DNA of 64,000 nt from the NCBI GenBank assembly GCA_032164245.1, contig JAVMKO010000006.1:1131001-1195000 (forward strand), given 5' to 3'. Both the position numbers and the translations under genes were made by a program. Each line of letters opens with the position of its first letter. Positions within the stretch are counted from its first letter, which is position 1. The notes beneath the pieces are model-generated. The model was not told the DNA's origin, made no database searches, and saw nothing but the letters and a program-made list of their open reading frames with translations. This document shows, piece by piece, positions 1 to 12,180 of this stretch. The DNA is from Sternotherus odoratus (taxonomy: Eukaryota > Chordata > Testudines > Kinosternidae).

Positions 1-780
1 TATGGACATGTTGAATGTAATCTCTTTGTCACACTAAAGTTTCTGCCTTAAACACTGGATACCCATCAGATACAAATGAAATCAAATTTTCTTGAAGATA
101 AATGTCAGTGAATCCAGCATTCCACAAACATGCAAGGAATGATGAGACAGTACCCTCGACTCTGTCTCCTCAAGTCCAACAACGTCACGGAATGTGAATA
201 GAGGACGTTCACCCTCCATAGATGCTTTAAGATATACGGCCAAGGTAGCTTTTCTACTGAGAATATTGGACTCATCAACAGGTCCAACCAGCTTTGATGA
301 AGAAGATGTAAAACTCTTGAGCATGTTCTTCTGTATTTTCTTTGCAATGTGATTTGTAATACCTGTTCCACTGTATCATGAATGCACATTTCTTTCCATG
401 TTTACTCCATTGAGTTCTTGTAAATCAGTCATATTTTCATGGTCGCTGAATGGGCACTTGTTCTAGGCAAGGTAATATGCAGTTCTAACTACACTCTCAC
501 TTGCCTGATTTACAGCTACTGAAATTGCTTCAATAGTTTTTCCTAACCCTTTACCTTCCTCTGAGCCTGGATTTTATGCACTATACCATGATATATCCAC
601 ATGCCTCTTCATTTTATTTTTGAGTGATGCCAACTTAATATCTCTACTTTCATTGTCAGATGCTTCAATAGAGTAGTTGTATCACTCATGAACAAGAGAT
701 ATGCCTTGTCCTTTAAAACAACTCCAGTTGTCTTGGCAGCACTGCAGTCCAGGCAATCTGTAAGACAAGTGAGATCATTT
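1..780 (-). pseudogene. Decayed hAT-type transposase remnant (KIAA1586/ZMYM-like domesticated family)
   Basis: Reading the minus strand across several frames gives a recognisable order of motifs. Near 390-500 there is a segment like AYYLA followed by PFSDHENMTDLQELNGVN. Next is HIAKKIQKNMLKSFTSSSSK (about 300-350), then DESNILSRKATLAVYLK (about 225-280). Last comes a short TDIYLQENLISFVSDG segment at about 65-115. This order matches the RNase-H-like core of hAT transposases related to KIAA1586-like and ZMYM-like proteins, where SDGAS-type residues follow the LQE(N/C)L helix. The frame shifts at about 120-150 and stop codons occur near 400 and 590, so no product is possible. The remnant continues past the left edge. 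It could be a fossil transposon or a processed copy of a domesticated host gene; I cannot tell which. Confidence 0.6.
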
Positions 781-1304
781 TAGAAAAGTTTTAAATAAAA
801 AATCCCAGTACAGCAATAACACTACAGCTGTATAGCTTATTGCTAACATTACAGCAGTCAAATCGAAAAGACTCTAGGCACACTGCAGGTCATTGGATGC
901 ACTGTTATGCTCTGCTTTTACAATACACTCCACTCACAGAAAAGCAAAACATTTTGCATTAGGAGTTAGAAAATGTTAAACCACTTTTTGTATTAATAAC
1001 AATTAAAAATAAATAATATATGAAGACAAGTTACAAAGTGCACAGAACACTCATTGCGTATAGATTTGTGGATTGCCTGGGCAGATAAAGGACTGGACAC
1101 TCAGAAGAACACTGAGGTGCACCGCTTGGGAACCTGCAAGGCAAAGTAGGGGCTGGTAGAACCCAAGGGAAAGTCGGACCATGTCAAAGAGATAATACCC
1201 AGGGAAGCAAAAGAAAGTCTCCCTCGCACTGAAGACAGGAGTGGTAAAAAGCTTTTCAGCAAATCCAAGGCCAAAAGGGACCACTGCAAGTCTGACCTCC
1301 CGTA
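781..1304. other. No recognised feature
   Basis: AT-rich sequence containing a short lysine-rich-looking stretch but no motif, tail or terminal repeat that I can assign. Open frames near 1051-1310 are short and show no family signature. Confidence 0.5.
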
Positions 1305-2415
1305 TAACACAAGTATGAGACCTGCCCTACAATAATTCCTAGAGCAGAGCTTTTAGAAAAACAGCCAATCTTTATTGAAAAAATGGTCAGTGATGGAGAA
1401 ACCACCAGAACCCTTGGTAAATTGTTCCAATGGTTAATTACGCTCACTGTCAAAAGTGTATGTTTAATTCTGTTCGGAAATTGTCTCGCTTCAACTTCCA
1501 GCCAGTGGATTGTGGTAAAACCTTCTCTGCTACGCCAAAGGGTCCTTTAATAAATGTTTGTTCCCCATATAGGTACTTATAGGCTGTCATCAAGTCACCC
1601 CTTAACTTTGTTTTTGATAATCAATCAATTTAGCTTATCACCGAGTCATGTTTTCTAATTCTTTAATCACTCCCATGGTTCTTTGCAGAACCCTCTCCAG
1701 TGAATCATCATCCTTCGTGAATTGTGGGCACCAGCACTGGACATAGTATTCCAGCAACGGTCACACATCCAGAGCTAAAATAACCCCTCTCCTCCTCCGC
1801 AAGATTCCTCGTTTATGCATCCCAGGATTATATTAACCCTTTTGGTTCCAGCATCACACTGGGAGCTCATGTTCAGCTCACTATCCACCATAACCCCGAA
1901 ATCTTTTTCAGAGACCCTGCTTCCCCCGATAGGGTTCCCCAGACTGTAAGAATGGCCTGCACTCTTATGCCTTCCTTACCAGGCAGTTGAGATTGGTTTG
2001 ATGAGTGACCTTTACTCTTCATTATTTACTACTCTCCCAGTTTGTGTGTCTATTGTGTGTACTATTAATTTGTGTGTCTATTGTGTGTACTATTAATATT
2101 AATTTTGTTTACTATTAATATTTAATAGAAATATTGAATAGTACAGGGCCAAGAACCGGTCCCAGCAAAATCCCTCTACAAACACACCTTCCGTGATGAT
2201 TCCCGTTGCATTTTGGGACCTCTCCATTAGCCAGTTTTTAAATCCATGTAATGTCTGCCATGGTAGTTTTATATATTCCTAGTTTTTCTATAAAAATATC
2301 TTACGGTACCAACTGGAATGCCTTACGCAGAAGTCTAAGTCTATGACACCAGCATTATTACCTTTATCACCTCATCCAAGAGTTAGTTTGACAGGATCTG
2401 TTTCCATAAACCAGG
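1305..2415 (-). mobile_element. Old CR1 LINE fragment
   Basis: The plus strand reads as the complement of the CR1 3' half. In order it shows the tail-proximal part (about 1320-1480), the segment encoding the basic C-terminal region (about 1560-1700), the part with the 'subgroup' landmarks gggagctcatgttcagct (near 1860) and ccccgaaatctttttcagag (near 1893), and the reverse-transcriptase end around 2140-2400. The same subfamily appears at 25666-27420, and the two copies can be aligned landmark by landmark. Many indels and stops show an old, inactive copy. The right end is cut by the LTR-like element that begins near 2416. Confidence 0.8.
2041..2096. repeat. Perfect 28-bp tandem duplication inside the CR1
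   Basis: A 28-base unit at 2041-2068 is repeated without change at 2069-2096, followed by a partial, degenerate third copy to about 2120. It interrupts the CR1 segment and so arose after insertion. Confidence 0.85.
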
Positions 2416-3432
2416 TGTGACACGTTGAGGTTCAGCCCAGACCAGTGTGGGGCTGTGTCACCACCTGCCCTGCAACTCTGGGTGCCTTTAAGTGGAAGCC
2501 ATTAAGGGTGCCTCAGAATCAATGAACTGTCAATGGGTTTGTTTACCTGCAAGCCTTCCCATGTCCCTGTCTTCCAGCTATCAGGTAATGAAGAAGAAGG
2601 TCTTACAGTGACATGTGATCATGTCACCCGGTACTGGAATCCATCTTAAACCTGGTGCTTTTCCATTTAGAAGGGGGGGTAGGAATCCAGAGAGATGAAA
2701 GATTCCCGCCTTGTGCCAAAGCTATAGAAGGGAGTGGGACAGAACAAAGTCATGAGAAATCTCTGAGTTACCACCTGAGTTGGAACTGAAAGGATGGTAC
2801 CAGGGAAAGGATTGGATCCAGACTAAGGTGGAGTCTAGTCTGTGAAAGAAGCTCATTGGAACATCTCTGAGAGTGAGATTTAGCTGTATTCAGTTTCTTA
2901 AATCTATTAGGTTTAGACTAATCATAGACTAAACAATCATAGAATCATTGTTTTATTTTGTTTGGTAATTTATTTTGTTCTGTCAGTTATTACTTGAAAC
3001 CACTTAACTCCTACTTTTTATTCTTTAATAAATTCAATGTTGTTTATTATTAAACCCAGAGTAAGTGATTAATTCCTGGGAGAGCAAACAGCTGTGAATA
3101 TCTCTCTATCAGTGTTGGGGGAGGGGGACAATGACAATTCATGAGTTTATCTGTATAAGCTTTATACAGAGTAAAATGGATTTGGAGTTTGGATCCCATT
3201 GGGAGCTGGGTGTCTGGGTGCTGGAGACAGGTAACCTGTTGAGTGGTTTTTGGTTAAAGTCTGCAGCTTTGGGGGTGTGGTTCAGACCTGGGTCTGGGTT
3301 GCAGCAGGCTAGCGTGTCTGGCTCAACAAGGCAGGGTCCGGTTGTCCCAAAGTGGCAGGGAAAACGGGCTCAGAGGTAGTTTTAGCACATCAGGTGACAG
3401 TCCCAAGGGCGTCTCTGTGACCAAACCTGTAT
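2416..3432 (+). mobile_element. Solo LTR-like element (chelonian LTR family)
   Basis: The element starts at tgtgacacgttgagg and ends near 3432 with a decayed gtctctgtgaccaaacc. I recognise its internal landmarks from turtle genomes: the cttgtgccaaagctatagaag block near 2715, the gtctagtctgtgaaagaagc block near 2843, a polyadenylation-like aataaa at 3027-3032, and the gggagctgggtgtctggg block near 3200. No coding region, primer-binding site or second LTR was seen, so it reads as a solo LTR. A TATA-like ctatag box lies about 300 bases before the aataaa, which fits U3-R order on the plus strand. The final CA is lost and no target duplication is readable. An ERV or gypsy-type origin is not decided. 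Confidence 0.55.
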
Positions 3433-5584
3433 TCTGCAGTAGTAGCACTGGATGGCTCATTACAGATTAGTGTAGGTCATGATTTCTGCAATTAATGTGC
3501 TGCCGAGAGTAACCAGCCAGTAGATCACACAGACATCGGTTGTGGTGGTCATGCAAATGCAGAATTGTGGGTTAAAGGTTACAGAGTTTCCAGAAACTTA
3601 GTTCTACACAGTGAGCACCAGGAATTGGACCTCGAGTGCCCCCAAGTACCTGCTGGACTTATAGTTAAGGACGTGTAGCACTAAGACTTTGCAAGACGGA
3701 ACTAATACAGGACATATTAACCCCACAAGAAATACACACATGGCTGTGATAGTTTCTAAAGTTTTTGAGTGGCATTCCTCTTGTAACATTTGATCTTTTT
3801 GGAGCTGTGACAGTGGACAAGGGGCTAGAAGTACAAGGGGAAAAACTACTATTGAATTTTTTTTTTTTTAAAGACCGAGCTCTAACAAGTAAACAACTTA
3901 ATGAAACAGAAGAAAATAGAAATGAAGCAAACACACATACACACATACACACACATACACAAGTGTGTGAGCAGCTGGTGTTTTTATTGACTGGTTGAAA
4001 GAAAAGGAAAAGGTAATCGACTTAGAAATGGTTTCTCTTGAAAATGTAAACGTTCTGTTCCCAGAGTTCATGCTTCTGAAAAGATCAAATGTTATATGAG
4101 GACTGTCCTTTGTTTGAGAAAGAAGTTGAAAACCTCTCACCTGTTTCACTAATTCATCACATTTACTGTTTTCAGTGGAACATTTTACAGTACATTGAAA
4201 TGTTGAACATGTCCAATTTAGTGTTAATAACAAAGAAAATCTTGTTTGCGTGACTTTTTTTCTCCAGAGTGGAAGATAACACCTCAAGATGTTGTCATAA
4301 AATGTTTAGTTTGTTTTAAGAATAAAGAACTTGTTTGTTTTTATAGTATCCAATTGATAAGCAGGATAACACACTCCAGGGCTTGTGTGTTGTGTTGCAA
4401 AAACAGCATACGGCTTTTCTGGCTGAAGGAACGCAGGTTCCTTTTATGCCTCCTATGTGATTACAACACAATGCATGCTTTGTCCTGTGTTATCCCTTAC
4501 ACTTACACAGACCCTGAATGTAACCCTCAGTGCATCCAAGATTTGCTGATCACAGGAGAGTAGAAGCAAGTTAACACTCCTCTGTTCCCCAAAGGAGACA
4601 TGAGTAAATGCCACATTCTCCGAATGGAAAGTGGACATTTCTCTTCACTCATGTTTACCATTGACTACACTCCTGCTCTCTCCCTCTAACATTTTTCATT
4701 TAGTTTCACTAGGGTCCTGCTTGTAGAACCATTTTCTCTTTTCCTAGTTGTAGACTCCTTTACTGCTGTAGAACGGGATTCTGCTTCCCATAACTTAGAG
4801 CAAATTCCTGTCCTTCCCAGGAACTGCACTGCTAAATGAATCTGTTAAAACACTTAGAACTGTTTGATTACATATTAAATCTACTGCTTTCCTTAGGAAA
4901 CTTTTATTGAAGCGTGACCAGACCTTGGCTAACTCAAGAAATTGAGTTATCTGGCTTGTTACTTAGGCTTGTAGCAGGAGGGGCATTACAAAGTCACTAT
5001 TGCAGCCTCCATAATTGAAGGTTTATATGAATAATCAGGATTCCACTGGTCCCTGTGTTTACTGAATACAAATCTAAGCAGCATTCATTCACAGTGCCCA
5101 TTTATTCCAGCCTTTTCACTTTAATGTCCCTTAAACTTTGCTGGTTCCTCTTAATAGGACGTGCTTGGTTGAACAGATGCATATGCCTTTGTTCAGGAAA
5201 TGACTTCTGAATTCCCTTTTTGGACTTCTTATGCCACCCTGCCCAATCATACCCACATTCAAAGATGATTTTAATGGAGGAAAGAGCTATTCTAAGACAG
5301 CTATCTGATCGTGACCTAAGTCTGTTGACTTGATGCTTCATATCTTGGATAATTCCTTATCCCTGTGGCAGTGGCTCAATAATTGAAATTAATGGAATAA
5401 AATAGATTTCAGTGCAAATGTTGCACACTCTCATGTGGTCTGGAACAGTGCAATTACTGAATGTAAGTAAAGTGTGCTGAGAGCCAGACATGTTAAGACC
5501 ATTTTGCACAATTGCCCTCAGCTCATGAAATAAATATTCTCCTGTAATATGATGCAACTTCACTGAAGTTTGAATTCATGCTCT
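3433..5584. other. No gene recognised
   Basis: Mostly non-repetitive, moderately AT-rich sequence. Short frames on both strands (for example 3898-4287 minus and 4246-4563 plus) carry no recognisable domain and look like chance. A CA-rich microsatellite lies inside. Confidence 0.5.
3929..3961. repeat. CA/CATA microsatellite
   Basis: An imperfect run of acacac units broken by cata, about 33 bases long. Confidence 0.85.
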
Positions 5585-5938
5585 CCTATTGGCACCTTAA
5601 AGACGAACAGATTTATCTGGGCATAGCTGATGAGGATGTGTCAATATCAAGAGAGGGAAAACTGCTTTTGTAGTGAGCCAGCTACTCCCTGTCTCTATTC
5701 AAGCCCAAATTGAGGGTGTTACGTTTGCAAATGAATTGTAGTTCTGCCGTTTCTCTTTGAAGTCTGTTTTTGAAGTTGTTATGTTGAAGGATGGCTACTT
5801 TTAAGTGTGTTATTGAATGTCCAGGGAGAATGAAGTGTTCTGGCTTTTGTATGTTATCATTCCTGAGGTCAGATTTGTGTCCATTGATTCTTTTACATAG
5901 GGACTGTCTGGTTGGCCAATGGCATAGTTCTCTGCCCT
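5585..5938 (-). mobile_element. Penelope-like element 3' fragment with GIY-YIG endonuclease remnant
   Basis: On the minus strand an uninterrupted frame from about 5908 down to about 5688 translates as SLCKRINGHKSDLRNDNIQK, then PEHFILPGHS, and ends LGLNRDRE before a stop. This is the C-terminal part of the GIY-YIG nuclease of vertebrate Penelope-like retroelements: the R..(I)NGHK segment follows the GIY-YIG motif, and HF..PGHS is also typical. After the stop comes the family's 3' untranslated tail, ending with the ggcaccttaaagac block near 5596. The reverse transcriptase and the GIY-YIG motif itself are missing, so the copy is 5'-truncated and inert. About 75 codons remain open, which suggests it is not extremely old. 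Confidence 0.8.
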
Positions 5939-6984
5939 GGGCTTGCTAAAGGCAGTGATTTGAGACATCTGCAGTTTTTGTGACTCTGAAGCTCTTTATT
6001 CTTTATTTGGTCCTCTTCCTGTTTGTATCCTCCCCCCCTCCCATCCCCCGATGTTTTTTCCTGTACCATCCCCCAACAGCCAAGACTGGTGGATTTTTAC
6101 AAATTTGATAAAATCATATCAAATACAAAACAATGAGAATTACAGCACCTTTTGGTCCCAGACTGAGGAGTGGCTCTGAAAGCCACCTGTCATGGGCTTC
6201 TCAGGGCTCCTGGTGGGCAGTGTGAACAAGTGAAAGGGGCGGGACGTGAGGTGTTGTTGATAGTGAGAGCCAGTGAAAAGAGGGAAGGGGATTACAGAAG
6301 AGGAGAATTCAACCAAATGAAACCAGCGTGCAGGGAACAGCCGTGCTCCGCTGTTATCTCCTCAGGTAAGTTTCCACAGGGACTCATGCACATTCCCAAC
6401 CAAACCCACAGGAAACGGAATGAGGAAAAACTTAAATGAAACAGTAGAAAAGTCCAGCCTTAAGCTGTAATGGGAATTCCCGTTATCTGAGCACTCACAC
6501 TGGCGCTGGTGGGAATGGCTTTTGTGCTCTTCCTCATGATAGGTGCCCCCGGCTGCCAGTCCCGACGGCTGCTGCCTAGACACTAGCTCACCCTAGCAGC
6601 AAGCCCTGCAACTGCTCCTCAAAGCAGGTGATGCTTTGGCATCCTCAGCCCTTCCGCCCAATGTGGTGCCTCCCACAGATTTTGTGATTACTAGTGGTTA
6701 ATATTGCTAGGGCTGCTCGAAGATTTTCTGTTGACATTTTCTGACAGACAGGGTTTCCAGCTAACTGGGGGGGTTGTGGTAAGCATGTTTCCTCACAAAT
6801 AATTTACAAAACAAAAACCGAAAACAACAACAAAAAATCCCAAACCTGCAAATTTTCACATGAAAACTATTTTTTTCCAGTTTGCCAGTTTGTCTTTGTT
6901 ATTTTAGTTCTAAGGATTTTTTTGGGGGGGAGGGAGAGATTTACTTTGGTGTTGATTCTCCTCCCTTATAAGCAGCTCTATTAG
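5939..6984. other. No gene recognised; part AT-rich low-complexity repeat
   Basis: No coding signal. About 6700-6920 begins with agggctgctcgaagattttc and is rich in ttttc/gaaaa words. It resembles the block at 28960-29370, so it may be a diffuse interspersed repeat, but I cannot name it. Confidence 0.35.
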
Positions 6985-7215
6985 TATTGAGGTTGCACTT
7001 GGGAGCCGCAATCATATCTCAAGCCCCCTTGTGCAAGGTGCAGTACAAACACAGACAAACAGATGGGCCTTCTCCGAAAGAGCTTATAATATGTTTCCAA
7101 GACAAGAGACAAGAGATGGATACAGACAGACGGCCAAGGCATTAGAGGAACCAGTGAGTCTATACTGGTCAATATGATAGGGGTGGTCTCTGCAGGCCCA
7201 CAGCCTAGCCCTGGT
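6985..7215. repeat. Ancient amniote-wide interspersed repeat
   Basis: The block gtgcaaggtgcagtacaaac followed by aagagcttataatatg and a variable tail matches a very common, old reptile and bird repeat built around 'dispersed cost' words such as gtacaaacacag and agagcttacaatct. Related copies in the opposite orientation lie near 32580-32690 and 37975-38075. I do not remember its Repbase name with certainty. Confidence 0.5.
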
Positions 7216-10200
7216 AGACATGACTGCAAAGGAGAGGTTTAAATATTTTTGGAATAACTGCACCTATTTCCTCCTCCCGTGATCCATGCCAGGAATTCCC
7301 TGGCAGGCGTCAGGTCTCCAACCAGCACCTGTCTCTGGGAGCACAGACCCTCGTCCCCCTCTTTTCTGACCAGGGGATGTAAAGGCTGCACAGCTCCCTG
7401 CCTTACCCTGGGATACCCCGGCAAGCCAGTCGGGCTAAGGCTAGTGCGTGTGCTTTACTTCCTCTCTGACATGTATGGACGGAGCATTGCCTCAGCCATT
7501 ACCCGTTCCCACACAGAGCCCATGCAAAACACAGTTATTCTTAAGGCAAAAGTAGTCCTGAGAAAACATATAAGAACAATAGATGTTCCTAGGCACATGC
7601 TAAACTCTTCCCAAATGTCGCCCGTCAGTCCTACGGGGCGGTACTGAGCCAACGTCTTTCCAACCCTTCCGGAAGCACCGGGCTCCCTGGGGCCTGGCCC
7701 TTTGCTGGGTCAGAGGGAAGGCTCTGTGCCGAGTCCCACGCCGCGTCCCGTTCCCGCAGCTCCCTTAGCTGCAGGGGGCTGGGCCTGCAGACGGTTGATG
7801 TAAACAAACTGTCTCGTGGCTGCCAGCGGATTGTCCTGACGGGGCACAGGTTGCCCACCACGGCCCTGTGGCAAAGCTCAAATCTTTGTTGGCAAAGCCG
7901 TTTCGTCATCTCCAGAGACCCCAGCTTGAACCAGTCTCTGAAAACCCTCCAGAGGGTGATGCCAAGAGTTGTTTAGTCACCGTGACTCGCCTTAATCCAC
8001 CCCGCTCCTTTTAGTTCATGGAGAACACGGTTACACATAAACCATTCAGAAATGTAATCCAATGGCCCCCAAACATACTGTGTCTGCCTGTTTGCCCAGA
8101 AAATTGCACCTCCTCTTAAATTCCAACAGCAGCTTGCCCAGGGGGGCAGAGGGAGTATCCAGGTCTTAGCAGGTATCTGCTGTAAGCCTTTAAAACAAAA
8201 TGATGTTGTTGTTGCTTTGCCAGTAGCGACCCTGATGTTCTCCCAAACACGAGGATTTTCACCACGGGCCGAGCTCAGACTCTCCTTCTCTGCCACCATT
8301 TCATTAGCAGAATGAATAATCTTCTTGCCTTCAGAGGGAGGTCTGCAGCAGACTATTTTTGGCTGTCATTGGTTTATTACTCGGTTCACTTTTTTCTTTC
8401 ACTGTGCTGCTATTTCACCTGCAGCTGGTGCACCTGCAAAGTTGTCTGATCCCTTTCTAGATCTCAACGTTCTAGGGTGATTTTTCACTTTCATTCTTAA
8501 CCTCCGCCCAAATCACCCCCTGTCATGACAAGCGCTGGGGGGGGGGGGAGGGGGGGAGGGAGGAGAGCTGCAGGAGGAAAGATTTTCCCCAAGTTCTTTC
8601 TTTCTCAGAAGAATTCATCATAGTTCCACCCACTGGAGCGCTGAGATCCCCAGAGACCCATGTCACTCTGGAGAGCCCTGCTCCATGGCAGGACAGGTTC
8701 GGCCTATTATTTTTCACAGCTGCCTTCTCTTCCCCTCTAAACCAGACCATTTTTAACCCATCCACCCTCTGCCTCGATTGTGGCTGTTGGGGTGTCTAGT
8801 GAGATGGCCGGACAGGATTCCCATAATCACGTCTAGCTCAGCTCCCATTTGTGTTGAGTTCTGGGATCTGCTCCTCTTTAGGAAATCGCCACCTACAAGG
8901 TTTAAAATCCCAAGGATGTTTTAGTAGGAGCAGCAGAGACCTTCAGCACATCTCACTCAAATCGGATCACACCGGATCACACCGGTTTTGTTCTGACACA
9001 TTGTAGGTAGAGGCATAAAGAGGTGCCCCCCTGCCCCTTAGTGTGACTTGGTGGTCTGTAGAAGACAACAACTGAAACCCATCTTCTGCTTTATCTGTTA
9101 GGACATCGACCCATAAGCCTTTGGGATCGAGGTCAGCAGTCACTGCAGCGACTTCCTTTGTGAAGTGCTTGGAGCCCTACAGATGGAAATTGCTCTGCAG
9201 TGATCATGTAGGGCCCTGAAGCCAGTTTATGCAGCCTGGAGAGGGTGACTTGTGGTAGCACAGACCCTAATCCAGCACCCTTCCTGCTGCTGGCATTGGG
9301 GCTGTGCTTTGGACAAGGGGACATGGAGGGATTTCCCTAACCCCACTGATCCTTAGCTGCCCTGGGAGCTCAGCCAGACCCAGGCCTGGCCCAGCACATA
9401 CCTGCGTTCCATCCCCTCCTCTCCTGAGCTGTGAAGTGCAGCCCTCAGCTAGAGCCAAGCATCCAAAGCATGAAGAGATTTCAGCACAGCCAATGAGCCT
9501 CCCCGCGCCCCTCCCCAGTAGCCCGGCTTGCCCTTTCTCTATTGACTTTGGGAGTCAGGTAGAGAGAAGACACTGAAGGGAATCCTTGACCTTTGGGGAG
9601 GTTTTATAAATCATTAACCCAGCTGATGGATGTTAAGATGAGAGAGTCTGTGACAGAGCCGTGCAGTGGCTGTAGAAAAGGCACTCTGGTTTGGATGCTG
9701 TATAATTACACACGCTAATACAGCTGGTGTTATACTTGATCCTTTCTACCATTAAAACATTATTCCATTCGCTGGACGGATAGCAAAGGTCAGCCTTGCC
9801 TGTAGAACTCTAGCATGACCACTCTTTCCTTTATACTCTCTCAAAATTGACATAATATGTGCATCATTCAGGGAAAAATTCTGCCTTTATCTCCAGAAGC
9901 CCATGCAAGCAGATTTGTCATAGTGCTGGCTCATGTAAAAAAAAAAATATATCACTGCAGTAACGCACAAATAAAGGAAATAATCCAGGTCATGGCAGAG
10001 CTTTACAGCCGTAATTAAATATGGGTTTGGACTAAGATGTAAAACCTTTCTGCAATGCCCAAGTCTGTAACCCTCATTAATCACCCTCCCTTGCATCTGC
10101 CCCTGTCTTCTCAGAGGGGCGAGCACCGTGACTCAGGGGAGATGCCTCCAAGGTTTGTAATTTCATCACGATGGGAACTGTCCTGATTGTTGAAAACATT

Positions 10201-11240
10201 TCTGTCATTTTTCTCCTGCAGAGAACAGTTTTCTTCCCTCGTGAGCTCGCCGTGCAGGAAAGGGCTAATTACAGATCACTGATTATGTGGTTTGTCTTCA
10301 GCTGTTCTGCCAGAAGAAAAGAATGAAGGACAGGAGGGACATAACCAAATACTGAATGAATGGGCAGGAAAGAACAGTATCAGTTTTGGAGATGTATTGG
10401 TGTTTTCATTTCGCTCTCAAGGTCACCACTTCGACCAAGTAGTTCAGCACTTTCTCAGTGGGACAGGCTGAAGTTCTTTGATAACCAGGGATGGGTGGCT
10501 GAATTGTCCCCACGCTCCCATAGATGGAAAGATAGGTTTGGAGTCTGGTAATTGTTAAGGGCTCAATCCAGTTTCCACGGAAGTCAGTGCCGGTGGGAAC
10601 AACAGCCAGAACAGGGGCATGTCTCAACAGAGACCAATATCCCAAACCAACCATTCAGAGGAGACATTGTCTTATATTCAAACAGTACTTCCAAAGTCCT
10701 GCTCCCAGGTAGCACGCTGTGAACTGTCTGCTCTTGAAGTTCATCAGCAGTATCTATACAAGAAGAACTTTGCTCAGAGCACTGTCAGAAATGTATCATT
10801 CATACATATCTACTGCAGCACTCTGGCCAGAGTTCACAATGGCATAATCAGTGTTTACACTGACACTAGAGTGAGGCTGAGAAGTGGAGTTGAAATGTTG
10901 CTGACATCTCTTTAGTAGGCTCAAAGGCAGATGCGACTGGACTCTCCTGGAATATTAATGAAGATGTTTTTGATACTGCAGTCACTGTACAATGGAAACA
11001 AGTTCATGGTTATGTTCCTGGACACAGCCTGGGAAAGGAAATCTCTCCAAAGCACAAACTACTACACACACCTGTTGAGAAACACAAGACAAGTGTGTGA
11101 AAAGGGAAGCTCATTTTTCTTTGCAAATAGCTTATTTTCAAAGGTTCTCCACTTCATTTTCTTTTTCAACAAGTAAATTAAATGGCCCAGACTAATCCAC
11201 ATTGCCTTCTCCCTTACAGAAATGAACTATTGGAGATAAT
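7211..11240. other. About 4 kb without a recognised gene or major repeat
   Basis: Moderately GC-rich near 7640-7800, otherwise mixed. Open frames (longest 122 aa at 7279-7647) overlap each other on both strands and have no domain signature. A G-run interrupted by A lies at 8537-8563. This is the longest repeat-poor stretch in the first third of the window, so it is where conserved noncoding elements would be most likely; nothing in the sequence alone proves any. Confidence 0.45.
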
Positions 11241-11490
11241 CTCTGCTCTAATGTAAACACATCTGATTACAGGTATTCAATTGCCTCTTCATTCATTTCT
11301 TCTTTTGATTAGGTTTTTTTTTTAATGAAATATAGCTCTTCAATCAAGAGTACCCTTGGTGTCTTAGATGAAAGAGATATAGGTAACAAAACTAATCAGA
11401 ACAAGAAATTAATGAAAAGTTTACAATTTGCTTAAGAGAATATTGGGGACAGAAATACCTGTAATCAGATGTGTTTACATTACAGCAGAG
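11241..11490. mobile_element. Foldback/MITE-like element with 37-bp terminal inverted repeats
   Basis: Bases 11241-11277 and 11454-11490 are inverted copies of each other at 36 of 37 positions; the only difference is the eighth base. Inside, a second shorter pair (about 11300-11312 and 11393-11412, reading ttcttttgattagg against the complement of ctaatcagaacaagaaatt) is also inverted, so the whole 250 bases could fold into one long hairpin. There is no open frame. No clean target duplication is visible, so the superfamily is unknown. A non-transposon palindrome cannot be excluded. Confidence 0.65.
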
Positions 11491-12180
11491 TTTCTCTTGA
11501 ATATTTTGTTTGTATATTGGACATGGAAATGGAGCTTAATCTGGGGCATGTAATTTTTCTTTTGAAAAAGTGTATGCTATTCTGTGTTAATATTTTACTG
11601 GAATTACCGTTGCCTTGATTAAAAGTTTCAAAATACAAAAAGAGAAAGACAAGAGGACAGTGTGAAGACTATGGAAGACTGGAACAGCTCCCCCACAGAA
11701 GTTAAAAATTCCCTGTCGTGTGACCTCTTAGATGGAGCCTGGATGTCTTTCTAAAAGAAAGACACTAATTCAGTAACAAGTTGTTTTTATCACAGGTCTC
11801 CATTTCCTTATTCATTCCCATATGATCCCAGCCAGTGGAGGAAATACTGAGCTATGCAGGAAGTCCAACTAGATGATCAGAATGGTTCTATGAAACCAAA
11901 ATAAAAATGTATTACAATGATCCGTATGGGGTAGCACCGGAGTCCCCATCCAGAGAGTGGGGCACCGCTATGCTCGGGGCTGTATGAGCATTTATCAAAA
12001 GCCAATCTCTGCTCCAAAGATCTTGCCATCTAGAGCTTTGCCAACCAACAGGTGACCAACATACACCAAGGGGAAATCACCTGAGAGGTGGGCATGAAGG
12101 TTGAGGTGATTTAACATATTTTACCATTGTGACCATTTTTGACAGTTTGCCATCTGCCTAGGTATTGGCATATAATTATA
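11491..12180. other. No recognised feature
   Basis: Unassigned sequence. A short segment at about 11640-11760 resembles a badly decayed LINE tail but is too degenerate to call. Confidence 0.35.

Noticed and set aside
6340..6375. ctcctcaggtaagt as an exon end
   Set aside because: Good donor but no acceptor with a pyrimidine tract and no convincing open frame upstream.
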